DNA of 64,000 nucleotides from positions 62,001 to 126,000 of the forward strand of contig NZ_VUJV01000005.1 in NCBI RefSeq assembly GCF_008373755.1, read 5' to 3'. Of this stretch, positions 18,063 through 27,062 are shown one piece after another (the stretch's first letter is position 1; every line of letters starts with the position of its first letter). The notes below the pieces were generated by a model that worked only from the letters and a program-made list of their open reading frames with translations, was not told the origin of the DNA and made no database searches. A program made the translations under genes and the position numbers. This DNA comes from Nocardioides humilatus. GTDB taxonomy: Bacteria; Actinomycetota; Actinomycetes; Propionibacteriales; Nocardioidaceae.

Positions 18063-19649
18063 GTGGACGGTGTCGGTTCTTCGCGGGACACTCGGGGCGT
18101 GCTGGATCGCATCACCGGATGGCTCTACGCGCGGCTGGGGCCGCGCTACTGGGTCGTGCTCGCGGTCGGGCAGGCAGCGGTGTCGATCTTCGTCGCCCTG
18201 ATCACGGTCGCGATCCTCGCGTCCTACTACGACGCCGACCTCGACCGCGTCGTGCGACTTGCGGCCTTCGGCTCCCTCCTGACCGCCATCGCGATCCTGC
18301 TCGCCTCGTTGCGCACGCGCTCGGCGTTCTGCGCGGTGGCGACGTGGCACGACACCCCCGATCCGACGCCGGAGGAGACGGTCAGCGCGTGGGAGACCGC
18401 GACGACGCTGACCTACCGGCAGTTCCGCCGCAACAGCTGGTGGATCAACCCCTTCGTGGTGCTGCCGACCAGCGTGTTCGGCGTCGCGCTCTTCGACCTC
18501 CGCCCGGTGGACTTCTTCGCGCTCGTCCTGGCGTGCATCGTGCCGGCCGTCTACGCCACGATCCTGAGCTACTCCGCGGGGGAGATGCTGTCGCGGCCGA
18601 TGGTCAGTGACATCGCCAAGGTCCTGCCCGACGACTTCGTCTTCCTGCGCCTGGGTCTCCCGGTCCGCAAGCGGATCCTCCTCGGTCCGTCGACCTACAC
18701 GATCACCACCGCGCTCCTCGTCGCGACGCTGCTCGGCGACCGCGGCGGCTCCGACGACCTGGTCCTCGCGGTCGTCGCCTCGGTGGGCGTCGGCCTGGCT
18801 CTCTCGCAGGAGCTGTCCGTGCTGCTCGCGGAGGCGATCACGACCCCGGTCGAGCGCGTGCGGCGGGCGATGGCGCGGGTCGCCGACGGCGACCTGACCG
18901 CGCGGGTGCTGGTGACGACCAGCGACGAGCTCGGCGAGCTCGCTCACGACTTCAACATGATGGCGCGCGGCCTCGAGGAGCGTGAGCAGATGCGCGCCGC
19001 CTTCGGCACCTACGTCGACAAGGAGGTGGCCGCGCTCATCCTGTCGGGGCAGTTCCCCGACGAGGGCGTCGAGGTCGACGTCTCGATCATGTTCTGCGAC
19101 GTCCGAGGATTCACCTCCTACGCCGAGCGCGCGCCCGCGCCCGAGGTGGTGGCCACCCTCAACACGCTGTTCTCGACGATGGTTCCGGTCATCGACGAGC
19201 ACGGCGGTCACGTCGACAAGTTCATCGGTGACGGGCTCCTGGCGGTATTCGGCGCTCCCGAGCCCTACCTCGACCACGCCGACCGTGCCGTGGCCGCGGC
19301 GCTCGCGATCGTGGAGGCGACCGAGCGGGCGGGCACCGGGCTCTCCGTGGCGGTCGGCGTCAACAGCGGACGCGTGGTCGCGGGATCCATCGGCGGGGCG
19401 GGTCGGCTCAACTTCAGCGTGATCGGCGACGCCGTCAACGTCGCGGCTCGGGTCGAGGCGGCGACCCGGGAGACCGGCGACGACGTGCTGATCACGGGCG
19501 CCACCGTGGCAATGCTGCAGCGTGAGGTGCCGCTCGTGTCACGGGGCAGCATGCCGTTGAAGGGGAAGTCGGAGCCGCTCGAGGTCTTCGCGCCGCTCCC
19601 GGTCAGCGCGACCGACGACTTGTCAGAGGAGCGGCAGTCGCTTCTGTGA
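18063..19649 (+). CDS. membrane class III adenylate/guanylate cyclase with HAMP domain
   Basis: The 528-residue protein has about six membrane segments in residues 20-265, a HAMP linker (TPVERVRRAMARVADGDLTARV) near residues 260-310 and a class III cyclase domain from about residue 335. The first metal aspartate is in IMFCDVRGFTSYAE and the second in DKFIGDGLLAVFG near residue 384. VIGDAVNVAARVEA provides the transition-state region. It should convert ATP to cAMP, or possibly GTP to cGMP, in response to a membrane signal. GTG start. The 3' end overlaps the convergent MBL gene by 27 bases. Confidence 0.93.
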   Translation: MDGVGSSRDTRGVLDRITGWLYARLGPRYWVVLAVGQAAVSIFVALITVAILASYYDADLDRVVRLAAFGSLLTAIAILLASLRTRSAFCAVATWHDTPDPTPEETVSAWETATTLTYRQFRRNSWWINPFVVLPTSVFGVALFDLRPVDFFALVLACIVPAVYATILSYSAGEMLSRPMVSDIAKVLPDDFVFLRLGLPVRKRILLGPSTYTITTALLVATLLGDRGGSDDLVLAVVASVGVGLALSQELSVLLAEAITTPVERVRRAMARVADGDLTARVLVTTSDELGELAHDFNMMARGLEEREQMRAAFGTYVDKEVAALILSGQFPDEGVEVDVSIMFCDVRGFTSYAERAPAPEVVATLNTLFSTMVPVIDEHGGHVDKFIGDGLLAVFGAPEPYLDHADRAVAAALAIVEATERAGTGLSVAVGVNSGRVVAGSIGGAGRLNFSVIGDAVNVAARVEAATRETGDDVLITGATVAMLQREVPLVSRGSMPLKGKSEPLEVFAPLPVSATDDLSEERQSLL

Positions 19650-20468
19650 GCGCGGCAGCTGCTCATAGCCGAGCCGTACGGCGTCACCCAGCGCCTCGCG
19701 CGGGAAGGGCCACTCCGCCTCGGCCAAGGCGTCGGCCACCGGCACGCCGCGCCCTGCGAGGTCGCGGATGGTCTCGGCGACCACCCCGATGTCAGCGCGT
19801 TGATCGAAGACGAACTCGCGATCGACGACCGCCCCGTGGCCCGGGACCACGACCGTCGCAGGTGTCATCAGCTGGATGACCAGGTCGAGGGTCAGTGGCC
19901 AGTCCATGGGGAAGCAGTCGGTGCCGTAGGCCGGGGGACCGGACTGCTCGATGAGATCACCGGCGAGCAGGACGTCCGCATCGGGCACGCGGACGACCAG
20001 GTCGCCCGCCGTGTGACCCCGGCCGGGGTGCACCAGCTCGATCGCGCGGTCGCCGAGATCGACCACCGCAGCCGAGGAGAACGTGTGGTCGGCCGGCACG
20101 ATCGCGGTCGCGCGGATGTCGGGCATGTGGGGATCGTCGTACTTCTCGGACTTGGCCTTCCACGCCTCGCCGCTGGGGATGGTGCGAGCGGCGGCTTCCT
20201 CGGTCGCGTGGATGGGGAGGTCGCCGTACTCCTGGCGGAACGTGCCGTTGCCGAAGGTGTGGTCGAAGTGCTCGTGGGTGTTGACGACCGCCACGACCTC
20301 GCCGGCGCCCAGGGCACGGATGTCGTCGATGACGTCGCGCGCGAGCTGGCCCGACGCGTAGGTGTCGACGACCGCAAGGCCGCGCGAGCCGCCGACGAGG
20401 CCGATGTTGAGGTCGATGAAGTCGTAGTGGGCGACCCAGACCCGGTCGGCGATCTCGGTGAACGGCAT
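19623..20468 (-). CDS. metallo-beta-lactamase fold hydrolase
   Basis: The 281-residue protein carries the zinc motif THEHFDH (His65, His67, Asp69, His70), then HPGRGHTAGDLVV, then AGDLIEQ and VPGHGAVVD. These complete the MBL metal ligands. No signal peptide is present, so it is cytoplasmic; substrates in this broad family range from glyoxalase-type thioesters to esters. It ends inside the cyclase 3' end and is divergent from hrcA. The CIRCE operator lies 30 bases upstream of its start and might affect it too. Confidence 0.9.
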   Translation of the reverse strand: MPFTEIADRVWVAHYDFIDLNIGLVGGSRGLAVVDTYASGQLARDVIDDIRALGAGEVVAVVNTHEHFDHTFGNGTFRQEYGDLPIHATEEAAARTIPSGEAWKAKSEKYDDPHMPDIRATAIVPADHTFSSAAVVDLGDRAIELVHPGRGHTAGDLVVRVPDADVLLAGDLIEQSGPPAYGTDCFPMDWPLTLDLVIQLMTPATVVVPGHGAVVDREFVFDQRADIGVVAETIRDLAGRGVPVADALAEAEWPFPREALGDAVRLGYEQLPRSQKRLPLL

Positions 20469-20498
20469 GACCGAGACCGTAGTCGCCAGGCGGTAGGC

Positions 20499-20525
20499 TT
20501 GGCACTCCGGTTACCCGAGTGCCAA
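20499..20525. promoter_or_regulatory. CIRCE operator for HrcA
   Basis: TTGGCACTC-N9-GAGTGCCAA is a perfect 9-base inverted repeat with the exact 9-base spacer of the CIRCE element. It ends 22 bases before the hrcA start codon, so HrcA should repress its own operon when the GroE chaperonins are free, and release it on heat shock. Confidence 0.96.
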
Positions 20526-20547
20526 CACGATCGAGCAAGGAGGCGAG

Positions 20548-21564
20548 ATGCAGGAGGACCGCAGGCTCGCCGTGCTGCGCGCGATCGTGGAGGACTACGT
20601 CGCGACCGAGGAACCGGTCGGTTCCAAGGCGCTCGTCGAGCGCCACGGGCTCAACGTCTCCCCGGCGACGATCCGTAACGACATGGCGGCGCTCGAGGAG
20701 GAGGGCTACCTCACCCAGCCGCACACGAGTGCGGGTCGGGTGCCTACCGACAAGGGCTACCGGCTGTTCGTCGACCGGCTGACCACGGTCAAGCCGATGA
20801 GCCAGGCCGAGCGGCGTGCCGTCACGACCTTCCTCGACGGCGCCGTCGACCTCGACGACGTCGTCCACCGCTCGGTGCGGGTGTTGGCGCAGCTGACCCG
20901 CCAGGTCGCGGTCGTCCAATACCCGACCCTCTCCCGCTCGACGGTCCGCCACGTCGAGCTGGTCGCGCTGACCGCGAGCCGGCTGCTCGTCGTACTCATC
21001 CTCAGCACCGGTCGCGTCGAGCAGCGTCTCGTCGAGCTCGACCGCGAGCTCGCCGACGACGAGCTCGGCACTCTGCGGTCGCGGGTCAACCTCGCCGCGA
21101 CGGGGGAGCAGATCTCCGACGCCGTGATCGCACTCAACGCGCTCGTCGCCGGGGACCACCCCGCCTCGCCGGTGATGTCGTTGGTCGTCGAGACCCTGGT
21201 CGAGGCGATGAGCGACCACCGCTCCGACGAGCGGATCGCGGTCGGCGGCACTGCCAACCTGGCGCGCTTCGGCGACAGCTTCGACTCCGCCGTGCGTCCG
21301 CTCCTCGAAGCGCTCGAGGAGCAGGTCGTCCTCCTCAAGCTGCTCGGCGAAGCCAACAGCGGCGGCGCCGTGACGGTCCGCATCGGGGCCGAGGGCCCCT
21401 ACGAGGAGCTGTCCTCGACCAGCGTCGTCGCGACCGGCTACGGGCCGGGTGACGCGCTCGCGTCCCTGGGCATCGTCGGGCCCACGCGTATGGATTACCC
21501 GAGCACGATGGCGGCCGTCCGTGCCGTTGCGAAATACGTGTCCCGGGTCCTCGACGAGGGCTGA
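20548..21564 (+). CDS. hrcA: heat-inducible transcriptional repressor HrcA
   Basis: The 338-residue repressor has the N-terminal winged helix [25 protein letters not shown] with [11 protein letters not shown]-like recognition ([36 protein letters not shown]) and the C-terminal sensor region ending [18 protein letters not shown]. It binds CIRCE and controls chaperone genes. The start is fixed by AAGGAGG at 20537-20543 before the ATG at 20548. It is followed by dnaJ after 58 bases, so it forms an autoregulated hrcA-dnaJ operon. Confidence 0.97.
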   Translation: MQEDRRLAVLRAIVEDYVATEEPVGSKALVERHGLNVSPATIRNDMAALEEEGYLTQPHTSAGRVPTDKGYRLFVDRLTTVKPMSQAERRAVTTFLDGAVDLDDVVHRSVRVLAQLTRQVAVVQYPTLSRSTVRHVELVALTASRLLVVLILSTGRVEQRLVELDRELADDELGTLRSRVNLAATGEQISDAVIALNALVAGDHPASPVMSLVVETLVEAMSDHRSDERIAVGGTANLARFGDSFDSAVRPLLEALEEQVVLLKLLGEANSGGAVTVRIGAEGPYEELSSTSVVATGYGPGDALASLGIVGPTRMDYPSTMAAVRAVAKYVSRVLDEG

Positions 21565-21622
21565 CCGACCCGCCCGACCAGATCAAAAGTCCCCAGCAGT
21601 CTTAAAAGAAGCAAGGAAGCAC

Positions 21623-22792
21623 GTGAGTCAGGACCTGTACGACCTCCTCGGTGTCGCCCGCGACGCGGATGCCGACGCCATCAAGAAGGCCTACCGGCGC
21701 CTCGCCCGCCAGCTGCACCCCGACGTCAACCCCGACCCGGAGGCGCAGGAGCAGTTCAAGATGGTGACGGCCGCCTACGAGGTGTTGTCGGACCCGCAGA
21801 AGCGGTCGTCCTACGACCGCGGCGGCGACCCGTTCAGCGGCGGCTTCGGCGGCCAGGGAGCCGGCTTCTCCTTCACCGACATCATGGACGCGTTCTTCGG
21901 TGGCAACGCCGGGGGCGCGACCCGCGGGCCGCGCCCGCGCACCCGCCGCGGCCAGGACGCGCTGATCCGTCTCGAGGTCGATCTCGCCGAAGCTGCGTTC
22001 GGCGTCTCGCGCGAGCTCAAGGTCGACACCGCGATCCGCTGCACGACCTGCTCCGGTGATGGCGCCGCACCCGGCAGCCACCCGGTGCCCTGCGAGACCT
22101 GCCACGGACAGGGCGAGGTCGCCCACGTCCAGCGCTCGTTCCTCGGCGAGATCCGCACCCTGCGCCCGTGCCCGGCCTGCCGCGGCTTCGGCACCGTGAT
22201 CCCCGACCCCTGCCGCGAGTGCGCGGGGGAGGGGCGTGTGCGGTCGCGCCGCACCCTCACCGTCAAGATCCCGGCCGGCGTCGACACCGGCACCCGCGTG
22301 CAGCTCAGCGAGCAGGGCGAGGTCGGTCCGGGCGGCGGTCCGGCCGGTGACCTCTACGTCGAGATCCTCGTCGCTCCGCACCCGACCTTCACCCGTCACG
22401 GCAACGACCTGCACTGCGTCGTCGGGGTCCCGATGACCGCCGCTGCACTGGGCACCACGCTCACGCTGCCCACGCTCGAGGCCGACCTGGCCGGCGCCGA
22501 GGGCGCGGCCGACTCGGGCCTGCAGACCTCCTTCGAGCTCGGCGTGCAGCCCGGCACCCAGTCCGGCCACGAGACGGTCGTCCGCGGTCAGGGTGTCCCC
22601 GGACTGCGCGGTGGTCGCGGCGACTTGATCGTCGCGATCGCTGTGGAGACGCCGACCAGGCTCGACGAGCGCCAGGAGGCGCTGCTGCGTGAGCTCGCCG
22701 AGGCCCGGGGCGAGGAGCAGCCCACCGGCCACGTGAAGGCGGCCCAGAAGTCGATGTTCGGTCGACTCCGCGACGCGTTCAACACCCACTGA
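21623..22792 (+). CDS. dnaJ: molecular chaperone DnaJ (DnaJ2 type)
   Basis: The 389-residue co-chaperone has a J-domain at residues 1-65 with HPD at 32-34, a Gly/Phe-rich stretch and four zinc-binding CxxCxGxG units ([32 protein letters not shown]). A C-terminal substrate-binding region follows. It stimulates DnaK ATPase activity. GTG at 21623 preceded by AAGGAAG was chosen because it gives the canonical start [10 protein letters not shown]. Its place after hrcA marks it as the second, HrcA-controlled DnaJ of actinobacteria; the dnaK-linked one would be elsewhere. Confidence 0.97.
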   Translation: MSQDLYDLLGVARDADADAIKKAYRRLARQLHPDVNPDPEAQEQFKMVTAAYEVLSDPQKRSSYDRGGDPFSGGFGGQGAGFSFTDIMDAFFGGNAGGATRGPRPRTRRGQDALIRLEVDLAEAAFGVSRELKVDTAIRCTTCSGDGAAPGSHPVPCETCHGQGEVAHVQRSFLGEIRTLRPCPACRGFGTVIPDPCRECAGEGRVRSRRTLTVKIPAGVDTGTRVQLSEQGEVGPGGGPAGDLYVEILVAPHPTFTRHGNDLHCVVGVPMTAAALGTTLTLPTLEADLAGAEGAADSGLQTSFELGVQPGTQSGHETVVRGQGVPGLRGGRGDLIVAIAVETPTRLDERQEALLRELAEARGEEQPTGHVKAAQKSMFGRLRDAFNTH

Positions 22793-22824
22793 CCGACCGC
22801 GGTGGCGCGCCCTAGGCTGGCCCG

Positions 22825-23568
22825 GTGACCCTCCCGCAGCACCTCGTGCCGACCCTCGCCGGGGTCGCCGAAGGTCACACGGTCACGGTCGACGGTGACG
22901 AGGCCCACCACGCCGTCGTCGTACGGCGTCTGCGCGTCGGTGAGGCCGTCATGCTCGCCGACGGGGTCGGTCTCGTCGCGACCGGCGAGGTCAGCGCGAC
23001 GACCAAGCGGTCCTTCGACGTGCGGGTGACCACGGTCGAATCCTTCCCGGCGCCCACCCCGGCGATCACGATCGTCCAGGCGCTGCCCAAGGGCGAGCGC
23101 GGCGAGCTCGCGGTCGAGGTGCTCACCGAGATCGGTGCCGCCCGGATCGTGCCGTGGGCCGCCGCGCGCAGCGTGGCGGTCTGGAAGGGCGAGCGGGCGG
23201 CCAAGTCGCACGCGAAGTGGCAGAGCACGGCCCGCGAGGCCGCCAAGCAGTCTCGTCGGTCGTGGCATCCCGAGGTCCCGACGCTGGCGACCACCGCCGA
23301 CGTCGCTGCGCTCGTGCAGCAGGCCGACCTGGCGGTCGTGCTCCACGAGGACGCGACCGAGCCCCTCGGCGCCATCGCCGTCCCCGACCTCGGCGAGATC
23401 GTCGTCGTCGTGGGACCCGAAGGTGGGTTGACCGACGACGAGGTCGCCCTGCTCGTCGGGGCCGGCGCCGTCGCCTGCCGGCTCGGGTCCGAGGTGCTCC
23501 GCACGTCGACCGCCGGGGTCGCTGCTGTTGCCGCCTTGCTGGCGCGGACGTCACGCTGGGGTGGCTAG
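22825..23568 (+). CDS. rsmE: 16S rRNA (uracil-1498-N3)-methyltransferase RsmE
   Basis: The 247-residue SPOUT methyltransferase has the N-terminal PUA-like part with DEAHHAVVVRRLRVGE, and the SAM-binding knot VVVVGPEGGLTDDEVALL and LGSEVLRTSTAGVAAVAAL. It methylates U1498 in 16S rRNA. The length is normal. It follows dnaJ by 32 bases in the usual order and probably belongs to the same transcription unit. The 3' end overlaps the convergent winged-helix gene by 18 bases. Confidence 0.95.
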   Translation: MTLPQHLVPTLAGVAEGHTVTVDGDEAHHAVVVRRLRVGEAVMLADGVGLVATGEVSATTKRSFDVRVTTVESFPAPTPAITIVQALPKGERGELAVEVLTEIGAARIVPWAAARSVAVWKGERAAKSHAKWQSTAREAAKQSRRSWHPEVPTLATTADVAALVQQADLAVVLHEDATEPLGAIAVPDLGEIVVVVGPEGGLTDDEVALLVGAGAVACRLGSEVLRTSTAGVAAVAALLARTSRWGG

Positions 23569-24606
23569 TAGCCCTTCGACCCGCTCGATCTCCTCGGCGA
23601 GCCCGTCGCGCTCGGTGGGAGTGAGCTCTCGCTGGAGCCGGTCGACGACGACCTTGTCGTCAACCACCCGCCAGATGCCGGTCAACCAGCCGTCGACGAA
23701 GACGGTGTTGCCGACGCCGCCGTTGGTGCCCATCCAGGACTTCCGCGCCTCGGGGTCGGTGACCCGGTCACGTCGCGCATGGGAGAGCCAGACATTGTCG
23801 TAGGTGCCGAGCAGCCGGACAGGAGCGGGCGTGTCGTCGTCGGCGATGGGCGCGTCGGCGAGGTCGAAGAGGACCTTGCCGTCCTCGTCCTCGTGGCGCA
23901 CCAGGTCGTCCATCGCCTTGAGCACCGGCGCGAGCCCGGTGACGGCCGACCACGCGGTGACATCGGCGGCGGTCGCGGGACCGAAGGCGCGCAGGTAGCG
24001 GCGGACGAGTGCGGGCACGTCGGGCTCGCGCATCGGTACGCCGGTCCAGCGGTCGACGTAGTCGTAGACGACCCCGCCCGAGGCCTTCCAGCAACCACGA
24101 GGCGGCAGCTGGGCGAGGGGTGCGGCGCAGCGGGCGAGCTGACCGAGCTGGGTGGCGGGATAGGGGAAGCGCTCGGCGAGCTGCAGGCCGATGTCCTTCT
24201 GCGGGAGCGGCCCGCTCGCCAGCACCTCTTCCAATGCGGCCTCGACCGACGGCCGGTCGATCTCGCGGGCGGTGTCGATGGCCTGGCTCACCCGCACCTC
24301 CTGCTCGATCCGCGGCGTCACCCAGGTGCGCAGCACGGCCGCGTCGTCAGGCGTGAGCAGGTGGATGGTGCCGCGCATGGTCAGCAACCGGACCAGAGCC
24401 CGAGCCTCGATCTGCTTGCTCACCTCGCGCGGGTCGAAATCGGTGAGGCGGGCCGCGAGGGACAGGTAGGGAGGGAGGTTCTCCTGCGCCTGGAGCCCGA
24501 TGAGGTGCTCCACCATCTCCTCGGGCGGCATCGCTGCCCGGGCAAGCAGGTGCTGACGGAGCAGCAGCGTGCGGTTCAGGGCCAGCCGAGTCAGACGCAG
24601 GGGCAC
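23551..24606 (-). CDS. winged helix DNA-binding domain protein (HTH_42/YcaQ-like)
   Basis: The 351-residue protein shows the actinobacterial winged-helix DNA-binding family pattern: LNRTLLLRQHLLAR near the start, then HLIGLQAQENLPPYLSLAARL, then LLTMRGTIHLLTPDD, and a C-terminal LLGTYDNVWLSHARRDRV followed by VFVDGWLTGIWRV. Related YcaQ/AlkX proteins unhook DNA crosslinks, but many members are uncharacterised. GTG at 24606 was chosen because the frame upstream belongs to the opposite-strand region. It lies where the HIT gene often follows rsmE, so it begins an accessory insertion into the conserved order. Confidence 0.87.
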   Translation of the reverse strand: MPLRLTRLALNRTLLLRQHLLARAAMPPEEMVEHLIGLQAQENLPPYLSLAARLTDFDPREVSKQIEARALVRLLTMRGTIHLLTPDDAAVLRTWVTPRIEQEVRVSQAIDTAREIDRPSVEAALEEVLASGPLPQKDIGLQLAERFPYPATQLGQLARCAAPLAQLPPRGCWKASGGVVYDYVDRWTGVPMREPDVPALVRRYLRAFGPATAADVTAWSAVTGLAPVLKAMDDLVRHEDEDGKVLFDLADAPIADDDTPAPVRLLGTYDNVWLSHARRDRVTDPEARKSWMGTNGGVGNTVFVDGWLTGIWRVVDDKVVVDRLQRELTPTERDGLAEEIERVEGLLATPA

Positions 24607-24663
24607 GCGAAAGACACTAGTCTTCGCCTCGGACAGTGGGGGATCGAAGGAGGTGGCGGCGAA

Positions 24664-25509
24664 ATGGCGCTGGTGCGACTGCCGGCCGTGCGACTGCCGG
24701 CCCTGGGGCAGCGGGTCCCAGACGGGATCGAGGGCCGCGACCCCGAATACATCCGGCGCATCCTGCCGCGCCTGTGGCTCGCGTTCGAGCTCTACTTCCG
24801 CGCGGAGGTCGACGGGTTCGAGAACGTGCCCGACGAGCCGGTGCTCTTCGTCGGCAACCACAGCGGCGGGGCGAGCGTGCCCGACACCTGGCTGTTCCTG
24901 CTCGCCTACAACACCTACTTCACCGTCGAGGGCCGACCGCTGATCGGCCTCGCCCACCGGATCATCACCGACACCCCGCTGATCGGTGACCTGGCGCGCA
25001 AGTTCGGGATGGTCAAGGCGGGTCCGCACCGCGCGCGCGAGGTGCTCGACCAGGGTGCCAATGTCCTGGTCTACCCCGGCGGTGACGTCGAGGCGCTGCG
25101 GCCTACGCGCGACCGCAACCGCATCATGTTCGACGGCCGCAAGGGCTTCCTCAAGCTGGCCCACGACGCGGGCGTGAAGATCGTCCCGGTCGTCGCGACC
25201 GGGGGCCAGGAGACCGTCTACATCTTCAATGACGGTCGCAAGACCGCGCAGGCGCTCGGCTTCGACAAGTACCTCCGCATCAAGTCGGTACCGATCACCC
25301 TCAGCTTCCCGTGGGGCTTCCTCCCCGGCGGTCTCCCGCACGTGCCGTTCCCGGCCAAGATCCGCATGCAGGTGCTGCCGCCGATCGACCTTCAGGAGAA
25401 GTTCGGCTCCGACCCCGACTGGGACGAGGCCTACGACTACGTCACCTCCACCATGCAGGTCGCCCTCTCGTCCCTGGCCGCGCGCACGATCCTTCCGGTG
25501 CTGGGCTGA
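24664..25509 (+). CDS. lysophospholipid acyltransferase family protein (MGAT-like LPLAT)
   Basis: The 281-residue protein has FVGNHSGGASVPDTW, the acyltransferase histidine-aspartate region of the LPLAT/MGAT-like group, followed by LVYPGGDVEALRPTRDR and a conserved RKGFLKLAHDAGVKIVPVV stretch. It should transfer acyl chains to a glycerol-type or similar acceptor at the membrane. AAGGAGG at 24647-24653 supports the ATG at 24664. The stop overlaps the next start as TGATG, so it is coupled to the SRPBCC gene. Confidence 0.9.
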   Translation: MALVRLPAVRLPALGQRVPDGIEGRDPEYIRRILPRLWLAFELYFRAEVDGFENVPDEPVLFVGNHSGGASVPDTWLFLLAYNTYFTVEGRPLIGLAHRIITDTPLIGDLARKFGMVKAGPHRAREVLDQGANVLVYPGGDVEALRPTRDRNRIMFDGRKGFLKLAHDAGVKIVPVVATGGQETVYIFNDGRKTAQALGFDKYLRIKSVPITLSFPWGFLPGGLPHVPFPAKIRMQVLPPIDLQEKFGSDPDWDEAYDYVTSTMQVALSSLAARTILPVLG

Positions 25510-25949
25510 TGGCCACCACGGCGCGGGAGACGGTCGTCGTACGGCGTCCCTACGACGTCGTCGCGAAGGTGGCCACCGATCCCGGGGTGATGCTGCCGCT
25601 GGTCGCGGGCCTCGGTCGGTTCCAGTTCATCCGCGACGCGGGCGACGGCACCGAGGAGTGGGACATGTTCCTCGACATCGGCGCGATCCACGTCGGCGGC
25701 CGGGTGCAGGTCGTCAGCGAGTCTTCGACGATGCGCTGGCACTCGCTGCGCGGCACCCGCCACTCGATGCTCGTCGAGGTGAGCGACCACCCCGCCGGCG
25801 CCGAGGTGTCGATGGCCATGACGGTCCAGCTCGGGGGACTGGTGATGGGTCGGCTCGCCGAGCGGCTGGCCCGCAGCATCGCCGGGCGGCACCTCATCGC
25901 CGGTCTCGAGCAGCTCCGTCACCACCTGGAGTACGGCCCCACCGAGTAG
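25509..25949 (+). CDS. SRPBCC (START-like) family protein
   Basis: The 146-residue protein fits the SRPBCC/polyketide-cyclase fold: an N-terminal strand with RPYDVVAKVATDPGVMLPLVAGLGRF, alternating beta strands, and a long C-terminal helix ending in HLIAGLEQLRHHLE. Such proteins bind hydrophobic ligands. The start codon overlaps the acyltransferase stop, which suggests joint action on lipids, but this is inference. Its stop codon lies inside a 14-base palindrome. Confidence 0.84.
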   Translation: MATTARETVVVRRPYDVVAKVATDPGVMLPLVAGLGRFQFIRDAGDGTEEWDMFLDIGAIHVGGRVQVVSESSTMRWHSLRGTRHSMLVEVSDHPAGAEVSMAMTVQLGGLVMGRLAERLARSIAGRHLIAGLEQLRHHLEYGPTE

Positions 25950-25961
25950 GTCACGTGACCT
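25948..25961. promoter_or_regulatory. perfect 14-base palindrome before the SGNH hydrolase gene
   Basis: AGGTCACGTGACCT is a perfect palindrome overlapping the last bases of the SRPBCC stop codon and ending 26 bases before the GTG of the SGNH hydrolase. Its size and position suit a repressor operator. No regulator gene is adjacent, so the assignment is tentative. Confidence 0.35.
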
Positions 25962-25987
25962 GCTGACGTCTTTGTCGTTGGAGGTCC

Positions 25988-26977
25988 GTGCGCACTCGTC
26001 TCGCCGCGGCCGCCGTCCTCGCCGCCAGCGTCGCCCTCGTCAACCTCCCGTCGTCGCAGGCGCAGGCCGGCGCCAGCGGTCCGTCGTCCGCGCCGCGCTA
26101 CCAGGAGTACGTCGCCCTGGGTGACTCCTGGTCGGCGGACGTGGTCTTCCTCAACGGGGACGGCCTGCCTGACACGACCTACGCGCCGATCGACTGCGCG
26201 CAGTCGCACACCAACTACCCCAAGCTGGTCGCGGCGCAGATCGGTGTGCCGACGTTCCGCGACGCCACCTGCGGGTCCGCGACGACCGACCACTTCGCGC
26301 ACCCGCAGTCGCTCCCGCTCGGGGGGACCAACCCGCCGCAGTACGACCGGCTCACGCCGACTACCGACCTCGTCACCGTGGGCATCGGTGGCAACGATGC
26401 CGGCTTCGCCGGCGCGGCACTGGCGTGCATCAGCCTGCTGCCCATCGCGACGATCCCGATGGACCTGCTCCCGCTGCCCGACCTGCCGTTGCCCCTGATC
26501 TCGACCTCGACCCTCCCGGTCGGCGGCTGCAAGGAGTACTTCACCAGCGGCGGCGTGGATCGCCTCGCGCTGGCGATCGAGCAGTCCGAGGACAAGCTGG
26601 TCACGGCCTTCCAGGAGATCCACCGCCTCTCGCCCGAGGCTCGGATCCTCGCCGTCAACTACCTCGCGGCGATCCCGCGCAAGGGTTGCTGGCCGCTGGT
26701 CCCGATCACCAACAGCGACATGCGCTACCTCTACGACACCTTCGCCCAGCTCAACGCGATGGTCGCGCGGGCCGCGCGTCGCGGGGGTGCCGAGCTCGTC
26801 GACACCTACAGCCCGACCGTGGGTCACGACATCTGCAAGGGACCGCGGGTCCGCTACGCCGAGGCACTCGGCCCCTCGATCAACGACCCGGCGATCGGCG
26901 TCCCTGCCCACCCCAACGCGGCGGGTGCGCGGGCTCAGGCGCAGGCGGTCACCCGCTACTTGCGCAGGCACCCGTGA
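25988..26977 (+). CDS. secreted SGNH/GDSL-family lipase or esterase
   Basis: The 329-residue protein has a Sec signal peptide (residues 1-28, ending near AQA). Block I is VALGDSWSA with catalytic Ser47; block III is GIGGNDAGF near residue 132; block V is PAHPNAAG with the catalytic His near residue 307. Several cysteines suggest disulfides outside the cell. It should hydrolyse lipid or polymer esters. The GTG start is preceded by GGAGG. The 3' end contains the first bases of the 94-base leader shared by both MBG-repeat genes. Confidence 0.92.
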   Translation: MRTRLAAAAVLAASVALVNLPSSQAQAGASGPSSAPRYQEYVALGDSWSADVVFLNGDGLPDTTYAPIDCAQSHTNYPKLVAAQIGVPTFRDATCGSATTDHFAHPQSLPLGGTNPPQYDRLTPTTDLVTVGIGGNDAGFAGAALACISLLPIATIPMDLLPLPDLPLPLISTSTLPVGGCKEYFTSGGVDRLALAIEQSEDKLVTAFQEIHRLSPEARILAVNYLAAIPRKGCWPLVPITNSDMRYLYDTFAQLNAMVARAARRGGAELVDTYSPTVGHDICKGPRVRYAEALGPSINDPAIGVPAHPNAAGARAQAQAVTRYLRRHP

Positions 26978-27062
26978 CCTGGGGGCGACCGCATAGTTCA
27001 ACTGGTACCGGGCGGTTCGGGCTCGTGCCGGCACTGACCACGAGATCCACCCTGGGGGGACG
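26969..27062 (+). promoter_or_regulatory. 94-base leader, copy A, before MBG-repeat gene
   Basis: The 94 bases from CACCCGTGAC (inside the end of the SGNH gene) to the ATG match the region before the second MBG-repeat gene without gaps, about 66 of 94 positions by hand count. Conserved blocks are the first 20 bases, CGGGC-N4-TCGGGC, and the ribosome site CCTGGGGG. In this copy CTCGTG and CACGAG can pair. A promoter plus 5' UTR is likely; no known riboswitch was recognised. Confidence 0.5.

Noticed and set aside
26969-27062. Known riboswitch (c-di-GMP or ydaO type) in the MBG leaders
   Set aside because: The conserved blocks do not contain the core sequences of either class; only a generic conserved leader can be supported.
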